DNA of 64,000 nt from Reyranella aquatilis (GCF_020880995.1 NZ_JAJISD010000008.1:124001-188000), one strand, 5' to 3'. Counted from the first letter of the stretch, positions 45,405 through 63,980 are shown. Made by a program: numbers and translations. The notes: generated by a model not told the origin, from the letters alone.

Positions 45405-46400
45405 GTGCGTGTTTTGGTGGCGGGGGGCGCCGGCTATATCGGCTCGCATACGTGCAAGGCGCTCGCGCGCGCCGGCCACCTGCCGATCGTCTACGACAAT
45501 CTGCACACTGGGCATCCCTGGGCCGTGAAGTGGGGACCCCTGGTCCGTGGCGACATCAACGATCCCGTGGCGCTGGCCACGGCGATCCGCGAGCACCGGC
45601 CGGAAGCAATCATCAATTTCGCCGCCCTGGCCTATGTCGGGGAGTCGATGCTCGAGCCGACGCGCTACTACCGGACCAACGTCGGCGGCATGATCACGCT
45701 CGTCGAGGTGATGCAGTCGCACGGCATCGGCTCGATTGTCTTCTCCAGCAGTTGCGCGACCTACGGCATCCCCGAGCGACTGCCGGTCGTCGAAGGCACA
45801 TCGCAGCGGCCGATCAATCCCTATGGCAGGACCAAGCTGATGGGCGAGGAGATCCTGCGCGACGCCTGTGCCGCCCACGGGCTGGGTGCCATTTCGCTCC
45901 GCTATTTCAACGCGGCCGGGGCCGACCCCGAGCGCGAGCTGGGCGAGGAGCACGATCCCGAGACCCATCTGATCCCGCTTGTGCTCCAGGCCGCGCACGG
46001 CAAGCGCCCGAGCATTTCGGTGTTCGGCACCGACTACGGGACACAGGACGGCACCTGCGTGCGGGACTACGTGCATGTCACCGACCTCGCCACCGCCCAT
46101 GTCGCGGCGCTGTCGCGATGCGTGGCCGGCACCTACCAGGCCTACAATCTCGGGGCCGGGCGCGGCGCCAGCATCGCTCAGATCATCGAACGGGCGCGCG
46201 CGGTCACCGGTCGCGAGATCCGTTGCGTGAACGCGCCGCGGCGCGCGGGCGATCCGCCGCTGCTGGTGGCCGACGTGTCGGCGGCGCAAAAGGCGCTCGA
46301 CTGGCAGCCGGTGCATTCGGCGCTCGACGAGATCATCCTCAGCGCCTGGACCTGGATGACCGACAGCCGGTCGCGGGCGATGCAGGCTCCCGCCCGCTGA
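45405..46400 (+). CDS. galE: UDP-glucose 4-epimerase GalE
   Basis: This 331-residue extended SDR has RVLVAGGAGYIGSH, VYDNLHTGH, NFAALAYVGES, SSSCATYG and NPYGRTKLMGEEIL (Tyr and Lys of the active site), and ISLRYFNAAGADPE. It interconverts UDP-Glc and UDP-Gal. GTG 45405 is chosen because GGGGAAGG lies 5 nt upstream and it begins the Rossmann strand; GTG 45390 adds five residues. The glycosyltransferase gene follows after 10 nt. Confidence 0.92.
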   Translation: MRVLVAGGAGYIGSHTCKALARAGHLPIVYDNLHTGHPWAVKWGPLVRGDINDPVALATAIREHRPEAIINFAALAYVGESMLEPTRYYRTNVGGMITLVEVMQSHGIGSIVFSSSCATYGIPERLPVVEGTSQRPINPYGRTKLMGEEILRDACAAHGLGAISLRYFNAAGADPERELGEEHDPETHLIPLVLQAAHGKRPSISVFGTDYGTQDGTCVRDYVHVTDLATAHVAALSRCVAGTYQAYNLGAGRGASIAQIIERARAVTGREIRCVNAPRRAGDPPLLVADVSAAQKALDWQPVHSALDEIILSAWTWMTDSRSRAMQAPAR

Positions 46401-46410
46401 ACGGCCCCGC

Positions 46411-47205
46411 ATGGACCTCGATTCCGTCACGCCGCTGCTGATCACGTTCAACGAGATCCAGAATATCGAGCGGACGCTGGCGAGGCTCGGCTGGGCCCGA
46501 CGCATCGTCGTGATCGACAGCGGCAGCACCGACGGTACGCTCGACGTGCTGGCGAAGGACCAGCGCATCGACGTGATCTACCGCCCGTTCGACAGCTTTG
46601 CCGAGCAGTGCAATTTCGGCCTGAGCCAGATCCGTACCGACTGGGTCCTGTCGCTCGACGCCGATTACGAGCTGAGCGACGGCTTCGTTTCGGAGCTGGA
46701 GGGATTGCAGCCCGCTGCGGGGGACGTCGGCTACAGGGCGGCCTTCGTCTACCGCATCCATGGCCATGCGCTGCGGGGCACGCTCTACCCGCCGCGCGCC
46801 GTGCTGTATCGGGTCGCGGGTGCGCGCTACGAGAACGAGGGGCACGGGCATCGCATCCGCCTGCAGGGGCGGGTGTCGGACCTCAGGAATGCGATCTATC
46901 ACGACGACCGCAAGCCGTTGTCGCGCTGGCTGGGTTCGCAGCTCAAGTACGCCGCGCGCGAGGCCGCCCACCTTCTCGAGACCCCGCGGGAGCGGCTGGG
47001 GCGCGTCGACAGGCTGCGCCTGATGGGCTGGCCTGCGCCGATCCTGGTGCTGGGCTACGTGCTGTTCGTCAAGGGCGCGGTGCTCGACGGCCGGGCCGGC
47101 TGGTTCTACGCCTTCCAGCGCCTGCTGGCGGAGGTGCTGCTGGCGCTGGAGCTTCTCGACCGGCGCCTGTCGGACACTCAGGATTTGAGCAGGCCCGGCC
47201 AGTAG
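46411..47205 (+). CDS. Glycosyltransferase family 2 (WaaE/KdtX-like)
   Basis: This 264-residue inverting GT-A enzyme has LLITFNEIQNIERTL, VIDSGSTDGTLD, the Mn-binding DADYEL (DxD) and the YENEGHGHRIR acceptor region. The C-terminal part has a hydrophobic segment (APILVLGYVLFVKGAVLDG). The pattern fits LPS-core beta-glucosyl/galactosyl transferases of the WaaE/KdtX type. With galE upstream, UDP-Gal or UDP-Glc is a plausible donor. Its 3' end overlaps the convergent yggS gene by 28 nt. Confidence 0.88.
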   Translation: MDLDSVTPLLITFNEIQNIERTLARLGWARRIVVIDSGSTDGTLDVLAKDQRIDVIYRPFDSFAEQCNFGLSQIRTDWVLSLDADYELSDGFVSELEGLQPAAGDVGYRAAFVYRIHGHALRGTLYPPRAVLYRVAGARYENEGHGHRIRLQGRVSDLRNAIYHDDRKPLSRWLGSQLKYAAREAAHLLETPRERLGRVDRLRLMGWPAPILVLGYVLFVKGAVLDGRAGWFYAFQRLLAEVLLALELLDRRLSDTQDLSRPGQ

Positions 47206-47969
47206 TGGCCGTCCGGCGTCGGCCGCTTGCCGAAGATCGCCTGGCCAACGCGCACGACGTTCGATCCTTCCTCGATCGCTTCCTCGAAATCGCCCGACAT
47301 GCCCATCGACAGTTCGGTCAGGGCCGGGTTGAGCCTGACCGCCTCGTCGCGCAGGCGGCGCAACAGGGCGAAGCAGGGCCTTACCTTCTCCATGTCGGCA
47401 TTGAGCAGGGCCAGGGTCATCAGGCCGCGCGGCCTCAGGCGTCTGTACTGTCCGAGTGTCTCGATGAAGGGGATCAGCGCGTCGGGATGCAGGCCGTACT
47501 TGGTGTCTTCGTCGGACGTGTTGACCTGGATGTAGACGTCGAGGACGCGGTCCTCGATCTCCAGCCGCCTGTCGAGGAGTTCGGCCAGCTTGGCGCTGTC
47601 GAGCGCGTGGAACTCTCGCGCGAGGCGCGCCAGGTACTTCGCCTTGTTGCTCTGCAGATGGCCGACGATGCACCAGTCGATGGGCAGGTCCTGCAGCAGC
47701 TCGCGCTTGCCCACGGCTTCCTGGATCTTGTTCTCGCCGAAGGGGCGGACGCCGGCGGCATGGGCGAGGCGCAGAATGTGCGCCGGCACAGTCTTGGTGA
47801 TGGGCAGCAACCGCACTGAAGCCCGGTCGCGCCCGGCCCGCGCGCAGGCGGCGGCGATTCGAGTCTCCACGGCGGCGAGATTGACGCGGAAGGCGGCCTC
47901 CGGGTCGGGACCGAAGCGCCCGATGTCCTCGGGCGAGAGCGTCTGGACCGGGGGAAGGCGGGAGGTCAT
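47178..47969 (-). CDS. yggS: YggS-family PLP homeostasis protein
   Basis: This 263-residue alanine racemase-fold PLP-binding protein helps keep vitamin B6 in balance. The PLP lysine is Lys59 in LLPITKT; GENKIQEAVGK, WCIVGHLQSNKAKY, YIQVNTSDEDTKYGL, GLMTLA and LSMGMSGDFEEAIEEGSNVVRVGQAIFG are family blocks. ATG 47969 follows AGGGA. The last 28 nt overlap the end of the glycosyltransferase gene on the other strand. Confidence 0.9.
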   Translation of the reverse strand: MTSRLPPVQTLSPEDIGRFGPDPEAAFRVNLAAVETRIAAACARAGRDRASVRLLPITKTVPAHILRLAHAAGVRPFGENKIQEAVGKRELLQDLPIDWCIVGHLQSNKAKYLARLAREFHALDSAKLAELLDRRLEIEDRVLDVYIQVNTSDEDTKYGLHPDALIPFIETLGQYRRLRPRGLMTLALLNADMEKVRPCFALLRRLRDEAVRLNPALTELSMGMSGDFEEAIEEGSNVVRVGQAIFGKRPTPDGHYWPGLLKS

Positions 47970-48027
47970 GCGGCACGTCCCTGTCGCTGGAAGAGCGGGA
48001 GAAGGCCGGCGGGCCATCGCCCGGGAA

Positions 48028-48102
<75 letters not shown>

Positions 48103-48129
48103 GCCGGACCTTGCGGCGGGACCTTTACC

Positions 48130-48894
48130 TCAAACCGCCGGGCGTTGTCGCGCCCACTCGTAGGCCGCGACGGCGGCGGCATTGGAGACATTGAGGGCGG
48201 ACAGGGCGTTGCTGGTGGGAATCGTCACCAGCCGGTCGCATTTGTCTGCGGTCAGCCGCCGCAGCCCTTCGCCTTCCGCGCCCAGCACGATGCAGGTGCG
48301 GCCCTTGAGGTCGAGGTCGCCGATCTTCGTGTCGCCGCTCTCGGCCAGCCCGTAGGTCCAGAAACCGGCCTCCTTGAGCTGGTCGAGGGTGCGGGCAAGG
48401 TTGACGGCGCGCACCAGCGGCACGACTTCGAGCGCGCCGGAAGCGGACTTGGCCAGTGTGCCGGTGTCGGAAGGGGTGTGGCGGTCGGTCACGATCACGC
48501 CGGCGGCGCCGAAGGCGGCGGCGGAGCGCAGGATGGCGCCGACATTGTGCGGGTCGCTGACCTGGTCGAGCGCCAGGACCAGGGCATTGTCGCCGCAGCG
48601 GCCGAGAATGTCCTCGATCCCGGGCTCTTCCAGGGGAGCCACGAGGGCGGCGATGCCCTGGTGGACGGAGCCGTTGGGCAGGCGCTGGTTGAGGTCCTCG
48701 CGGGACGTGATGGTCATGGCCGTCTTGCCGATCGCGGCGGCGTGACTGTCGGCCATTTCCTTCGTGGCGAACACGCGCTCGATGCGGCGGTCGGGATTGG
48801 CGAGGGCCGCGAGCACGGCGTGGCGACCGAAGATCCAGATGGACTGGTTGCCTGTGCGGGACTGGCGATGGGGACGGTTGGGGCGAGGGCGCAT
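48130..48894 (-). CDS. rlmB: 23S rRNA (guanosine(2251)-2'-O)-methyltransferase RlmB
   Basis: This 254-residue SpoU-family enzyme has an N-terminal L30e-like substrate domain (IWIFGRHAVLAALANP...). The trefoil-knot domain has motif 1 DPHNVGAILRSAAAFG, motif 2 IVLGAEGEGL and motif 3 IPTSNALSALNVSNAAAVAAYE. It 2'-O-methylates G2251 in the 23S P-loop. ATG 48894 follows AAGG; a TTG at 48930 would extend it by 12 basic residues. Confidence 0.9.
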   Translation of the reverse strand: MRPRPNRPHRQSRTGNQSIWIFGRHAVLAALANPDRRIERVFATKEMADSHAAAIGKTAMTITSREDLNQRLPNGSVHQGIAALVAPLEEPGIEDILGRCGDNALVLALDQVSDPHNVGAILRSAAAFGAAGVIVTDRHTPSDTGTLAKSASGALEVVPLVRAVNLARTLDQLKEAGFWTYGLAESGDTKIGDLDLKGRTCIVLGAEGEGLRRLTADKCDRLVTIPTSNALSALNVSNAAAVAAYEWARQRPAV

Positions 48895-49039
48895 GGCGAG
48901 CCTTGTATGGCGCGGGGCTCCTGTGGGCAATGCTGCGGCCGCGGCACAGGCCCGGGGTGGGATGGCACGGTCGGCCGCGGGACTCCGCGGGTTTTGCGGT
49001 TGCCGGGGCCTCCCGTTCCTCCGGCCTTCAAGTAAGTGC

Positions 49040-49068
49040 TTGCAGCCGACCGGGCGGCACTGTATCTC
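49040..49068 (+). promoter_or_regulatory. Candidate promoter for tRNA-Tyr/Gly-tuf cluster
   Basis: TTGCAG (49040-49045), a 17-nt spacer and TATCTC (49063-49068) lie 40 nt before tRNA-Tyr. It is the best candidate in the 214-nt gap after rlmB. Confidence 0.4.
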
Positions 49069-49108
49069 CGCGCCCCTACAGGCTTTTTCGTTCTATGCCC
49101 GTTGGGAC

Positions 49109-49195
49109 GGAGGGGTGGCCGAGCGGTCAATGGCAGCAGACTGTAAATCTGCCGACTTCGCGTCTACGAAGGTTCGAATCCTTCCCCCTCCACCA
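49109..49195 (+). tRNA. tRNA-Tyr (GTA)
   Basis: This 87-nt type II tRNA has a long variable arm, acceptor GGAGGGG/CCCCTCC, anticodon loop CTGTAAA with GTA, T-loop TTCGAAT and an encoded CCA. It begins the tRNA-tuf-secE cluster. Confidence 0.97.
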
Positions 49196-49232
49196 TCGGA
49201 CCATCGCGCGGGATCGGCTGTAATCGGGCGTT

Positions 49233-49306
49233 GCGGGTGTAGCTCAATGGTAGAGCAGAAGCCTTCCAAGCTTACGACGAGGGTTCGATTCCCTTCACCC
49301 GCTCCA
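49233..49306 (+). tRNA. tRNA-Gly (TCC)
   Basis: This 74-nt cloverleaf has acceptor GCGGGTG/CACCCGC, anticodon loop CTTCCAA (TCC), T-loop TTCGATT and an encoded CCA. It lies 37 nt after tRNA-Tyr and 64 nt before tuf. Confidence 0.97.
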
Positions 49307-49370
49307 GGATTGGCCCAGTCGGCCAGTTAGTTCGGTCAGTGTCTGAAAGAATCACGAGGGTCGTGACACC

Positions 49371-50561
<1,191 letters not shown>

Positions 50562-50572
50562 TGCTATAGAGG

Positions 50573-50600
50573 ATCACCGCCGTCACCAAGCGGCGGTGAT
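50573..50600 (+). terminator. Hairpin after tuf
   Basis: A 10-bp perfect stem ATCACCGCCG/CGGCGGTGAT has an 8-nt loop and ends 8 nt before tRNA-Trp. Only TT follows it, so it may be a weak terminator or an RNA-processing signal. Confidence 0.5.
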
Positions 50601-50608
50601 TTGACTGC

Positions 50609-50684
50609 AGGAGTGTAGCTCAGTTGGTAGAGCATCGGTCTCCAAAACCGAGGGTCGGGGGTTCGAGCCCCTCCGCTCCTGCCA
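50609..50684 (+). tRNA. tRNA-Trp (CCA)
   Basis: This 76-nt cloverleaf has acceptor AGGAGTG/CGCTCCT, anticodon loop CTCCAAA (CCA), T-loop TTCGAGC and an encoded CCA. It lies 20 nt before secE, the usual bacterial neighbourhood. Confidence 0.97.
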
Positions 50685-50704
50685 TTATTTGAAGAACGGC
50701 ACCC

Positions 50705-50899
50705 ATGACGACAAAGAATCCGATCGAGTTCGCCCGTGAAGTCCGGGCCGAGGTGGCCCGGGTCACCTGGCCGACGCGGCGCGAAACCATGATCACCACC
50801 AGCATGGTGTTCATCTTCGTCGTCATCGCGGCGCTGTTTTTCCTTGTGGCCGACAAGGTCATTGGCTTCGTCGTGAAGCTTCTGCTCGGAGTTTCCTGA
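50705..50899 (+). CDS. secE: Preprotein translocase subunit SecE
   Basis: This 64-residue inner-membrane protein has a single helix (about residues 36-58) after the conserved amphipathic [21 protein letters not shown]. It stabilises SecY in the translocon. The short one-helix form is normal for alphaproteobacteria. nusG begins 1 nt after its stop, as usual. Confidence 0.95.
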   Translation: MTTKNPIEFAREVRAEVARVTWPTRRETMITTSMVFIFVVIAALFFLVADKVIGFVVKLLLGVS

Positions 50900-50900
50900 C

Positions 50901-51437
50901 ATGGCTCATCGCTGGTACGTCGTCCACGCCTACTCCGGCTTCGAGAACAAGGTTGCCCAGTCGATCCGCGAGCAGGCCGGAAAGAAGGGCCTCGACGACG
51001 AGATCACCGAGGTGATCGTGCCGACGGAAGAGGTCGTCGAGGTGCGCCGCGGCGCCAAGGTGAACACCGAGCGCAAGTTCTTCCCGGGCTACGTGCTGGT
51101 GAAGATGGACCTCACGGACGACTCCTGGCACCTGGTCAAGAACACGGCCAAGGTGACGGGATTCCTCGGCGGCGGCGGCCGCGGCAAGCCGGTGCCGATC
51201 TCGGACGCCGAGGCGAACCGCATCCTTAAGCAGGTCCAGGAGGGCGTGGAGCGTCCCAAGCCCGCCGTCAGCTTCGAAATCGGCGAGCAGGTCAAGGTTG
51301 CGGACGGCCCGTTTGCCTCGTTCAACGGCACCGTGGAGGACGTGGACGAGGAGCGCGCCCGCCTGAAGGTCGCCGTCTCGATCTTCGGGCGTTCGACCCC
51401 GGTCGAACTCGACTACGCGCAGGTGGAAAAGATCTGA
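50901..51437 (+). CDS. nusG: Transcription termination/antitermination protein NusG
   Basis: This 178-residue protein has the NGN domain ([18 protein letters not shown]..., [10 protein letters not shown]) and the C-terminal KOW domain ([22 protein letters not shown]). It binds RNA polymerase and couples it to Rho or ribosomes. GGAG precedes the ATG. It is followed by a structured 209-nt gap before the ribosomal protein genes. Confidence 0.96.
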   Translation: MAHRWYVVHAYSGFENKVAQSIREQAGKKGLDDEITEVIVPTEEVVEVRRGAKVNTERKFFPGYVLVKMDLTDDSWHLVKNTAKVTGFLGGGGRGKPVPISDAEANRILKQVQEGVERPKPAVSFEIGEQVKVADGPFASFNGTVEDVDEERARLKVAVSIFGRSTPVELDYAQVEKI

Positions 51438-51477
51438 TTCGCCCCCATATTGGGGAACGATTCGGGGGTTGTGGCGG

Positions 51478-51535
51478 GCGATCTAATTTGGTAGATCGCG
51501 CGCCCTTGAGGGGGCTGGCCGTGCGCCAGCCTTTT
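51478..51535 (+). terminator. Stem-loop and terminator-like hairpin between nusG and rplK
   Basis: GCGATCTA/TAGATCGC (51478-51499) is followed by GGCTGGC/GCCAGCC (51513-51531) and then TTTTCT. The second hairpin fits an intrinsic terminator or attenuator between the secE-nusG unit and rplKAJL. Confidence 0.6.
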
Positions 51536-51646
51536 CTCATGAGGTGGGTCGAGACCGAAAATCCTTAGGGATCAAGGGCTTGATCATCAATCGGTGCGGG
51601 AGGCCAGCCATAGCCGAACCGCGCCACCCACAGACAAGGGGTATGC

Positions 51647-52075
51647 ATGGCTAAAAAGATCCAAGCCTACGTCAAGCTGCAAGTGCCGGCTGGCAAGGCC
51701 AATCCGTCTCCGCCGATCGGCCCCGCGCTCGGTCAGCAGGGCGTCAACATCATGGAATTCTGCAAGCAGTTCAACGCCAAGACGCAGAAGATGGAACCGG
51801 GCATGCCGATCCCGGTGGTCATCACCGTGTTCCAGGATCGCAGCTTCACGTTCGTCACCAAGACGCCGCCGGTGACCTATTTCCTCAAGAAGGCGGCCGG
51901 CATCGAGTCGGGCGCCAAGACGGTCGGCACGCAGATCGTCGGCAAGGTGACGAAGAAGCAGGTCAAGGAGATCGCCGAACAGAAGATGCCCGATCTCAAC
52001 TGCGACAGCGTCGAGTCGGCGATGGCCCAGGTGGTGGGCTCGGCCCGCTCGATGGGTCTCCAGGTGGTGGAGTAG
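51647..52075 (+). CDS. rplK: 50S ribosomal protein L11
   Basis: This 142-residue protein has the L11 hallmarks [33 protein letters not shown] and [13 protein letters not shown]. It binds the GTPase-associated region of 23S rRNA. AAGGGG precedes the ATG. It opens the rplKAJL run, with rplA 4 nt downstream. Confidence 0.98.
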   Translation: MAKKIQAYVKLQVPAGKANPSPPIGPALGQQGVNIMEFCKQFNAKTQKMEPGMPIPVVITVFQDRSFTFVTKTPPVTYFLKKAAGIESGAKTVGTQIVGKVTKKQVKEIAEQKMPDLNCDSVESAMAQVVGSARSMGLQVVE

Positions 52076-52079
52076 GACC

Positions 52080-52775
52080 ATGGCCCAGGGCAAGCGTTTC
52101 AAGACGGCATCCGCCGCGGTCGACCGCGAGAAGATGTACCCGCTCGAAGAGGCGGTGAAGATCGTCAAGGCCAACGCCAAGGCGAAGTTCGATGAGACCA
52201 TCGAGGTCGCGATGAACCTCGGCATCGATCCGCGTCACGCCGACCAGGCGGTGCGCGGCATGATCGAGCTGCCGAACGGCACCGGCAAGTCTGTGCGTGT
52301 GGCGGTGTTCGCCCGCGGCCCGAAGGCGGATGAGGCCAAGGCGGCCGGTGCCGACCTGGTCGGCGCCGAGGACTTGGCCGAGAAGATCAACGGCGGCGAG
52401 ATGGCGTTCGAGCGCTGCATCGCCACGCCGGACATGATGGGTATCGTCGGCCGTCTCGGTAAGGTGCTGGGCCCGCGCGGCCTGATGCCGAACCCGAAGC
52501 TCGGCACGGTGACGCAGGACGTCGCTGCGGCGGTGAAGGCCGCCAAGGCCGGCTCGATCGAGTTCCGCGCCGAGAAGGCTGGCATCGTTCATGCAGGTGT
52601 CGGCAAGGCCTCGTTCAGCGAGGAGGCGATCGCCGCCAACGTCAAGGCGCTGGTTTCGGCCATCAACCGGGCCAAGCCGTCGGGCGCCAAGGGTACCTTC
52701 ATCAAGAAGGTGTCGCTGAGCTCGACGATGGGGCCGGGCATCAAGCTCGACCCTGCTACCGCCCTCACGACCTGA
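52080..52775 (+). CDS. rplA: 50S ribosomal protein L1
   Basis: This 231-residue protein has [32 protein letters not shown] and the [21 protein letters not shown] block of bacterial L1. It forms the L1 stalk and can repress its own operon. GGAG/AGGA precedes the ATG. The L10 leader follows. Confidence 0.98.
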   Translation: MAQGKRFKTASAAVDREKMYPLEEAVKIVKANAKAKFDETIEVAMNLGIDPRHADQAVRGMIELPNGTGKSVRVAVFARGPKADEAKAAGADLVGAEDLAEKINGGEMAFERCIATPDMMGIVGRLGKVLGPRGLMPNPKLGTVTQDVAAAVKAAKAGSIEFRAEKAGIVHAGVGKASFSEEAIAANVKALVSAINRAKPSGAKGTFIKKVSLSSTMGPGIKLDPATALTT

Positions 52776-53108
52776 GGCGCGGGCGAAGAGTTTTAGAGTT
52801 TCCGCCGCGGGCCGCGAGGTTCGCGACGGAGGGAGCGAAGGGACCGTGAGGTTCCGAGCTCCACCTGTCCGAGACCGCCGGTACGGGGCCCCCAAGGGCC
52901 TCGTCTAATGGGGAAACCCGCCAGCGCAGACGGGGGCAAGGGAATCGACGCTGCATCTTGCGATGCGCGCACGCGCCCGAACTTCCGGGGCAGGCGAACC
53001 GGACCGCGAGGTCTCCGTTCGCGCTAACCCGCTAACGGAGGCTGCGCAGTCTGTAACGCAGCCGGTCCGATCCGGATCCCCCGGGTTGGACCTTAGTTGG
53101 AGAAAGCC
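52776..53108 (+). promoter_or_regulatory. Ribosomal protein L10 leader region
   Basis: This 333-nt gap between rplA and rplJ is full of short stems, including GGCTGCG/CGCAGCC (53040-53063) and GGTCC/GGACC (53064-53068 with 53088-53092) just before the start. In many bacteria the L10-L12 complex binds such a leader to repress rplJL. I see no gene in it. A promoter may also lie here, but none is clear. Confidence 0.75.
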
Positions 53109-53636
53109 GTGAATCGTTCGGAAAAGGCCGAAGCGATCGTCGAGCTGAACCAGATCTTCAAGGACGCCAACCTGATGGTGATCACTCGCCAGTCAGGTCT
53201 GACCGTCCAGGAAGTGACGGACCTGCGTCGCAAGATCAGGGCAGCCGGCGCTAGCTACAAGGTCACGAAGAATCGGCTCACGCTGCGTGCCCTCGAGGGT
53301 ACGCCCTTCACGGCGCTCGGCCCCATGTTCACGGGACCGACTGCCATCGCCTATTCCAAGGATCCGGTCGCAGCGGCGAAAGTCGTCGCGGCCTATGCCA
53401 AGGACAACGAAAAGCTGACCATCGTCGGCGGCTCGCTCGGCGGAGAAGCATTGGACGTCGCTGGCGTCCAGGCCCTCGCCACCCTGCCGTCCCTCGATGC
53501 TCTGCGCGGGAAGATCATCGGCCTGCTGCAGGCTCCGGCGACCAAGGTCGCTGGCGTTCTGGTGGCGCCCGCCGGTCAGCTCGCTCGTGTGTTCGGGGCT
53601 TACGGAGCCAAGGAAGACGGCGCGAAGGCGGCGTAA
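53109..53636 (+). CDS. rplJ: 50S ribosomal protein L10
   Basis: This 175-residue protein has NRSEKAEAIVELNQIFKDAN, VTDLRRKIRAAGASYKVTKNRL, and the C-terminal helix that carries L7/L12 dimers. GTG 53109 is chosen because GGAGAA lies 4-6 nt upstream and it gives the normal L10 length; a TTG at 53097 adds four residues. It is preceded by the L10 leader and followed by rplL. Confidence 0.95.
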   Translation: MNRSEKAEAIVELNQIFKDANLMVITRQSGLTVQEVTDLRRKIRAAGASYKVTKNRLTLRALEGTPFTALGPMFTGPTAIAYSKDPVAAAKVVAAYAKDNEKLTIVGGSLGGEALDVAGVQALATLPSLDALRGKIIGLLQAPATKVAGVLVAPAGQLARVFGAYGAKEDGAKAA

Positions 53637-53690
53637 GTCGCAATCATATCGACGTCACGAAATCGAAGTTCGGGTTACTAGGAGACTAAA

Positions 53691-54065
53691 ATGGCTAATC
53701 TCGAAAAGCTGGTCGAAGAGCTGTCGGCCCTGTCGGTCCTCGAGGCTGCTCAGCTGAGCAAGCTGCTGGAAGAGAAGTGGGGCGTCAGCGCCGCTGCTCC
53801 GGTCGCCGTTGCCGCCGCCGGCGGTGGCGCTGCCGCCGCTCCGGCTGAGGTGAAGGACGAGTTCACCGTCGTTCTCGCCGCCGCGGGCGACAAGAAGATC
53901 AACGTCATCAAGGTGGTCCGCGAGATCACCGGCCTCGGCCTCAAGGAAGCCAAGGATCTGGTCGAGGCTGCGCCGAAGCCGATCAAGGAAGGCGTGCCGA
54001 AGGCCGATGCCGAGAAGCTCAAGGCGAAGCTCGAGGCCGAAGGCGCCAAGGTCGAGCTCAAGTAA
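53691..54065 (+). CDS. rplL: 50S ribosomal protein L7/L12
   Basis: This 124-residue protein has an N-terminal dimerisation helix ([20 protein letters not shown]), an Ala/Gly hinge, and the globular domain [20 protein letters not shown] with [13 protein letters not shown]. It recruits translation factors. TAGGAG precedes the ATG. A terminator-like hairpin follows before rpoB. Confidence 0.98.
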   Translation: MANLEKLVEELSALSVLEAAQLSKLLEEKWGVSAAAPVAVAAAGGGAAAAPAEVKDEFTVVLAAAGDKKINVIKVVREITGLGLKEAKDLVEAAPKPIKEGVPKADAEKLKAKLEAEGAKVELK

Positions 54066-54079
54066 GAACGTTTACCGGC

Positions 54080-54123
54080 CGGGCCGGCTTCCTTTGGGAG
54101 GCCGGCCCGTTCGGGCCTCTTTT
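54080..54123 (+). terminator. Terminator/attenuator between rplL and rpoB
   Basis: CGGGCCGGC (54080-54088) pairs with GCCGGCCCG (54101-54109), extended by four inner pairs, and a CTCTTTT run follows at 54117-54123. Partial read-through here would lower RNA polymerase relative to L7/L12, as in E. coli. Confidence 0.7.
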
Positions 54124-54257
54124 CCGAACGGACTTCCCTGCGGGGTCCGTTCCGACAAGTGGCCCTCTGCGACGGATGGGGCGAACGGCTGGCGGGCCGG
54201 GAGCTCCGAGAAAGCAGCGGGTGTTTATCACCGCCCTTGAACCTTCGAGGACGCAGG

Positions 54258-58427
<4,170 letters not shown>

Positions 58428-58433
58428 GGGTGA

Positions 58434-62654
<4,221 letters not shown>

Positions 62655-62679
62655 GATCGGTCCTGAGACAGAAAAATGG

Positions 62680-62714
62680 GAAGGCCGTCCTCGAAAGGGG
62701 ACGGCCTTCTTCAA
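62680..62714 (+). terminator. Intrinsic terminator after rpoC
   Basis: A 13-bp stem with one T-G pair (62680-62692 with 62697-62709) closes a GAAA tetraloop and is followed by TTCTTCAATT. It lies 25 nt after the rpoC stop. Confidence 0.85.
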
Positions 62715-63086
62715 TTGTGGCTATTGCGCCACAAACCCACCAGATGTGGTTGTTAGATTCTTGCGCTCCTCACCCGATGCGAGTCAGGAACGAGTCGGAT
62801 TCGGTCGACTCAGAAATAACCAACGATATCAATGCGAAAAGCCATCAGGCGCGCTTGACGCTTGGGAACGGCGGCCATATAAGCGCGCCACCTCGTCGAG
62901 GGGCTGGTGGTTGGCGTGAGCCAAAACGCAGCCTGACGCCGAGGACCGCTACAAGTCAGGCCACCAGGCCACAAAGCTATTCATCCGCGCGGGGCAGTGC
63001 GTTAGCCGCTATGCCCGCGCATATGCTTTGTGCCGACGCGTCGATGTTGGGCGGACCCGAGACGGCGTTAAGGAAACCGGAAATCA
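62715..63086 (+). other. Non-coding gap with str-operon leader
   Basis: After the rpoC terminator these 372 nt hold one strong promoter at 62855-62883 and an mRNA leader of about 195 nt before rpsL. The open frame through 62717-63496 changes frame against rpsL and is not supported as a gene. Confidence 0.6.
62855..62883 (+). promoter_or_regulatory. Promoter of the str operon (rpsL-rpsG-fusA)
   Basis: TTGACG (62855-62860), a 17-nt spacer and TATAAG (62878-62883) make a near-consensus sigma-70 promoter. It is the best promoter in the window and lies about 200 nt before rpsL. Confidence 0.75.
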
Positions 63087-63458
63087 ATGCCGACTATCAA
63101 CCAGTTGATCCGCAAGCAGCGCCACGGCCTCAAGGCCCACAACAAGGTGCCGGCGCTCGAGGCTTGCCCGCAGAAGCGCGGCGTCTGCACGCGTGTCTAC
63201 ACGACGACGCCGAAGAAGCCGAACTCGGCGCTGCGGAAGGTCGCGAAGGTGCGCCTCACCAACTCCTACGAAGTGGTGAGCTACATCCCGGGCGAGGGTC
63301 ACAATCTCCAGGAGCATTCGGTGGTCATGATCCGCGGTGGTCGCGTGAAGGACCTCCCGGGCGTTCGCTATCACATCATTCGCGGCACCCTCGATACGCA
63401 GGGTGTCAAGGACCGCAAGCAACGCCGTTCGAAGTACGGCGCGAAGCGTCCGAAGTAG
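63087..63458 (+). CDS. rpsL: 30S ribosomal protein S12
   Basis: This 123-residue protein has [30 protein letters not shown] (Lys43 and Lys44) and [13 protein letters not shown] (Lys88). The positions known for streptomycin-resistance substitutions are unchanged. AAGGAAACCGG precedes the ATG. First gene of the str operon. Confidence 0.98.
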   Translation: MPTINQLIRKQRHGLKAHNKVPALEACPQKRGVCTRVYTTTPKKPNSALRKVAKVRLTNSYEVVSYIPGEGHNLQEHSVVMIRGGRVKDLPGVRYHIIRGTLDTQGVKDRKQRRSKYGAKRPK

Positions 63459-63473
63459 GCGAGGGAGGAAAGC

Positions 63474-63944
63474 ATGTCCCGTCGTCGCGCAGCTGAAAAG
63501 CGTGAAGTCCTGCCGGACGCCAAGTTCGGCGATATCGTCCTCAGCAAGTTCATGAACACGCTCATGGAGCGTGGCAAGAAGTCGGTCGCCGAGCACATCG
63601 TGTACGGCGCTCTCGACGAGGTCGAGGCCAAGCTCAAGCAGGATCCGGTTCCGGCCTTCCACGAGGCCCTGGAGAACGTGAAGCCGGCCGTCGAGGTCCG
63701 CTCCCGCCGCGTCGGCGGCGCCACCTATCAGGTGCCCGTCGAGGTCCGCCCGGAGCGTCGCCAGGCCCTGGCGATCCGCTGGATCATCCAGGCCGCCCGC
63801 GACCGCTCGGGCCACAGCATGACCGAGAAGCTCTCCGCCGAGCTGCTTGACGCCTTCAACCGCCGCGGTAACGCGGTGAAGAAGCGTGAGGACACTCACA
63901 AGATGGCCGACGCCAACAAGGCGTTCGCGCACTACCGCTGGTAA
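63474..63944 (+). CDS. rpsG: 30S ribosomal protein S7
   Basis: This 156-residue protein has [20 protein letters not shown], the [20 protein letters not shown] helix, [20 protein letters not shown] and the C-terminal AFAHYRW. It nucleates assembly of the 30S head. GGGAGGAAAG precedes the ATG. It is 15 nt from rpsL. Confidence 0.98.
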   Translation: MSRRRAAEKREVLPDAKFGDIVLSKFMNTLMERGKKSVAEHIVYGALDEVEAKLKQDPVPAFHEALENVKPAVEVRSRRVGGATYQVPVEVRPERRQALAIRWIIQAARDRSGHSMTEKLSAELLDAFNRRGNAVKKREDTHKMADANKAFAHYRW

Positions 63945-63980
63945 GCGCCCTCTAGGTCTGTTCCAAGAAAGCCCCGTTCC

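Noticed and set aside
62717..63496. A 259-codon frame before and over rpsL
   Set aside because: It overlaps rpsL completely in another frame. The part before rpsL contains the promoter and leader.
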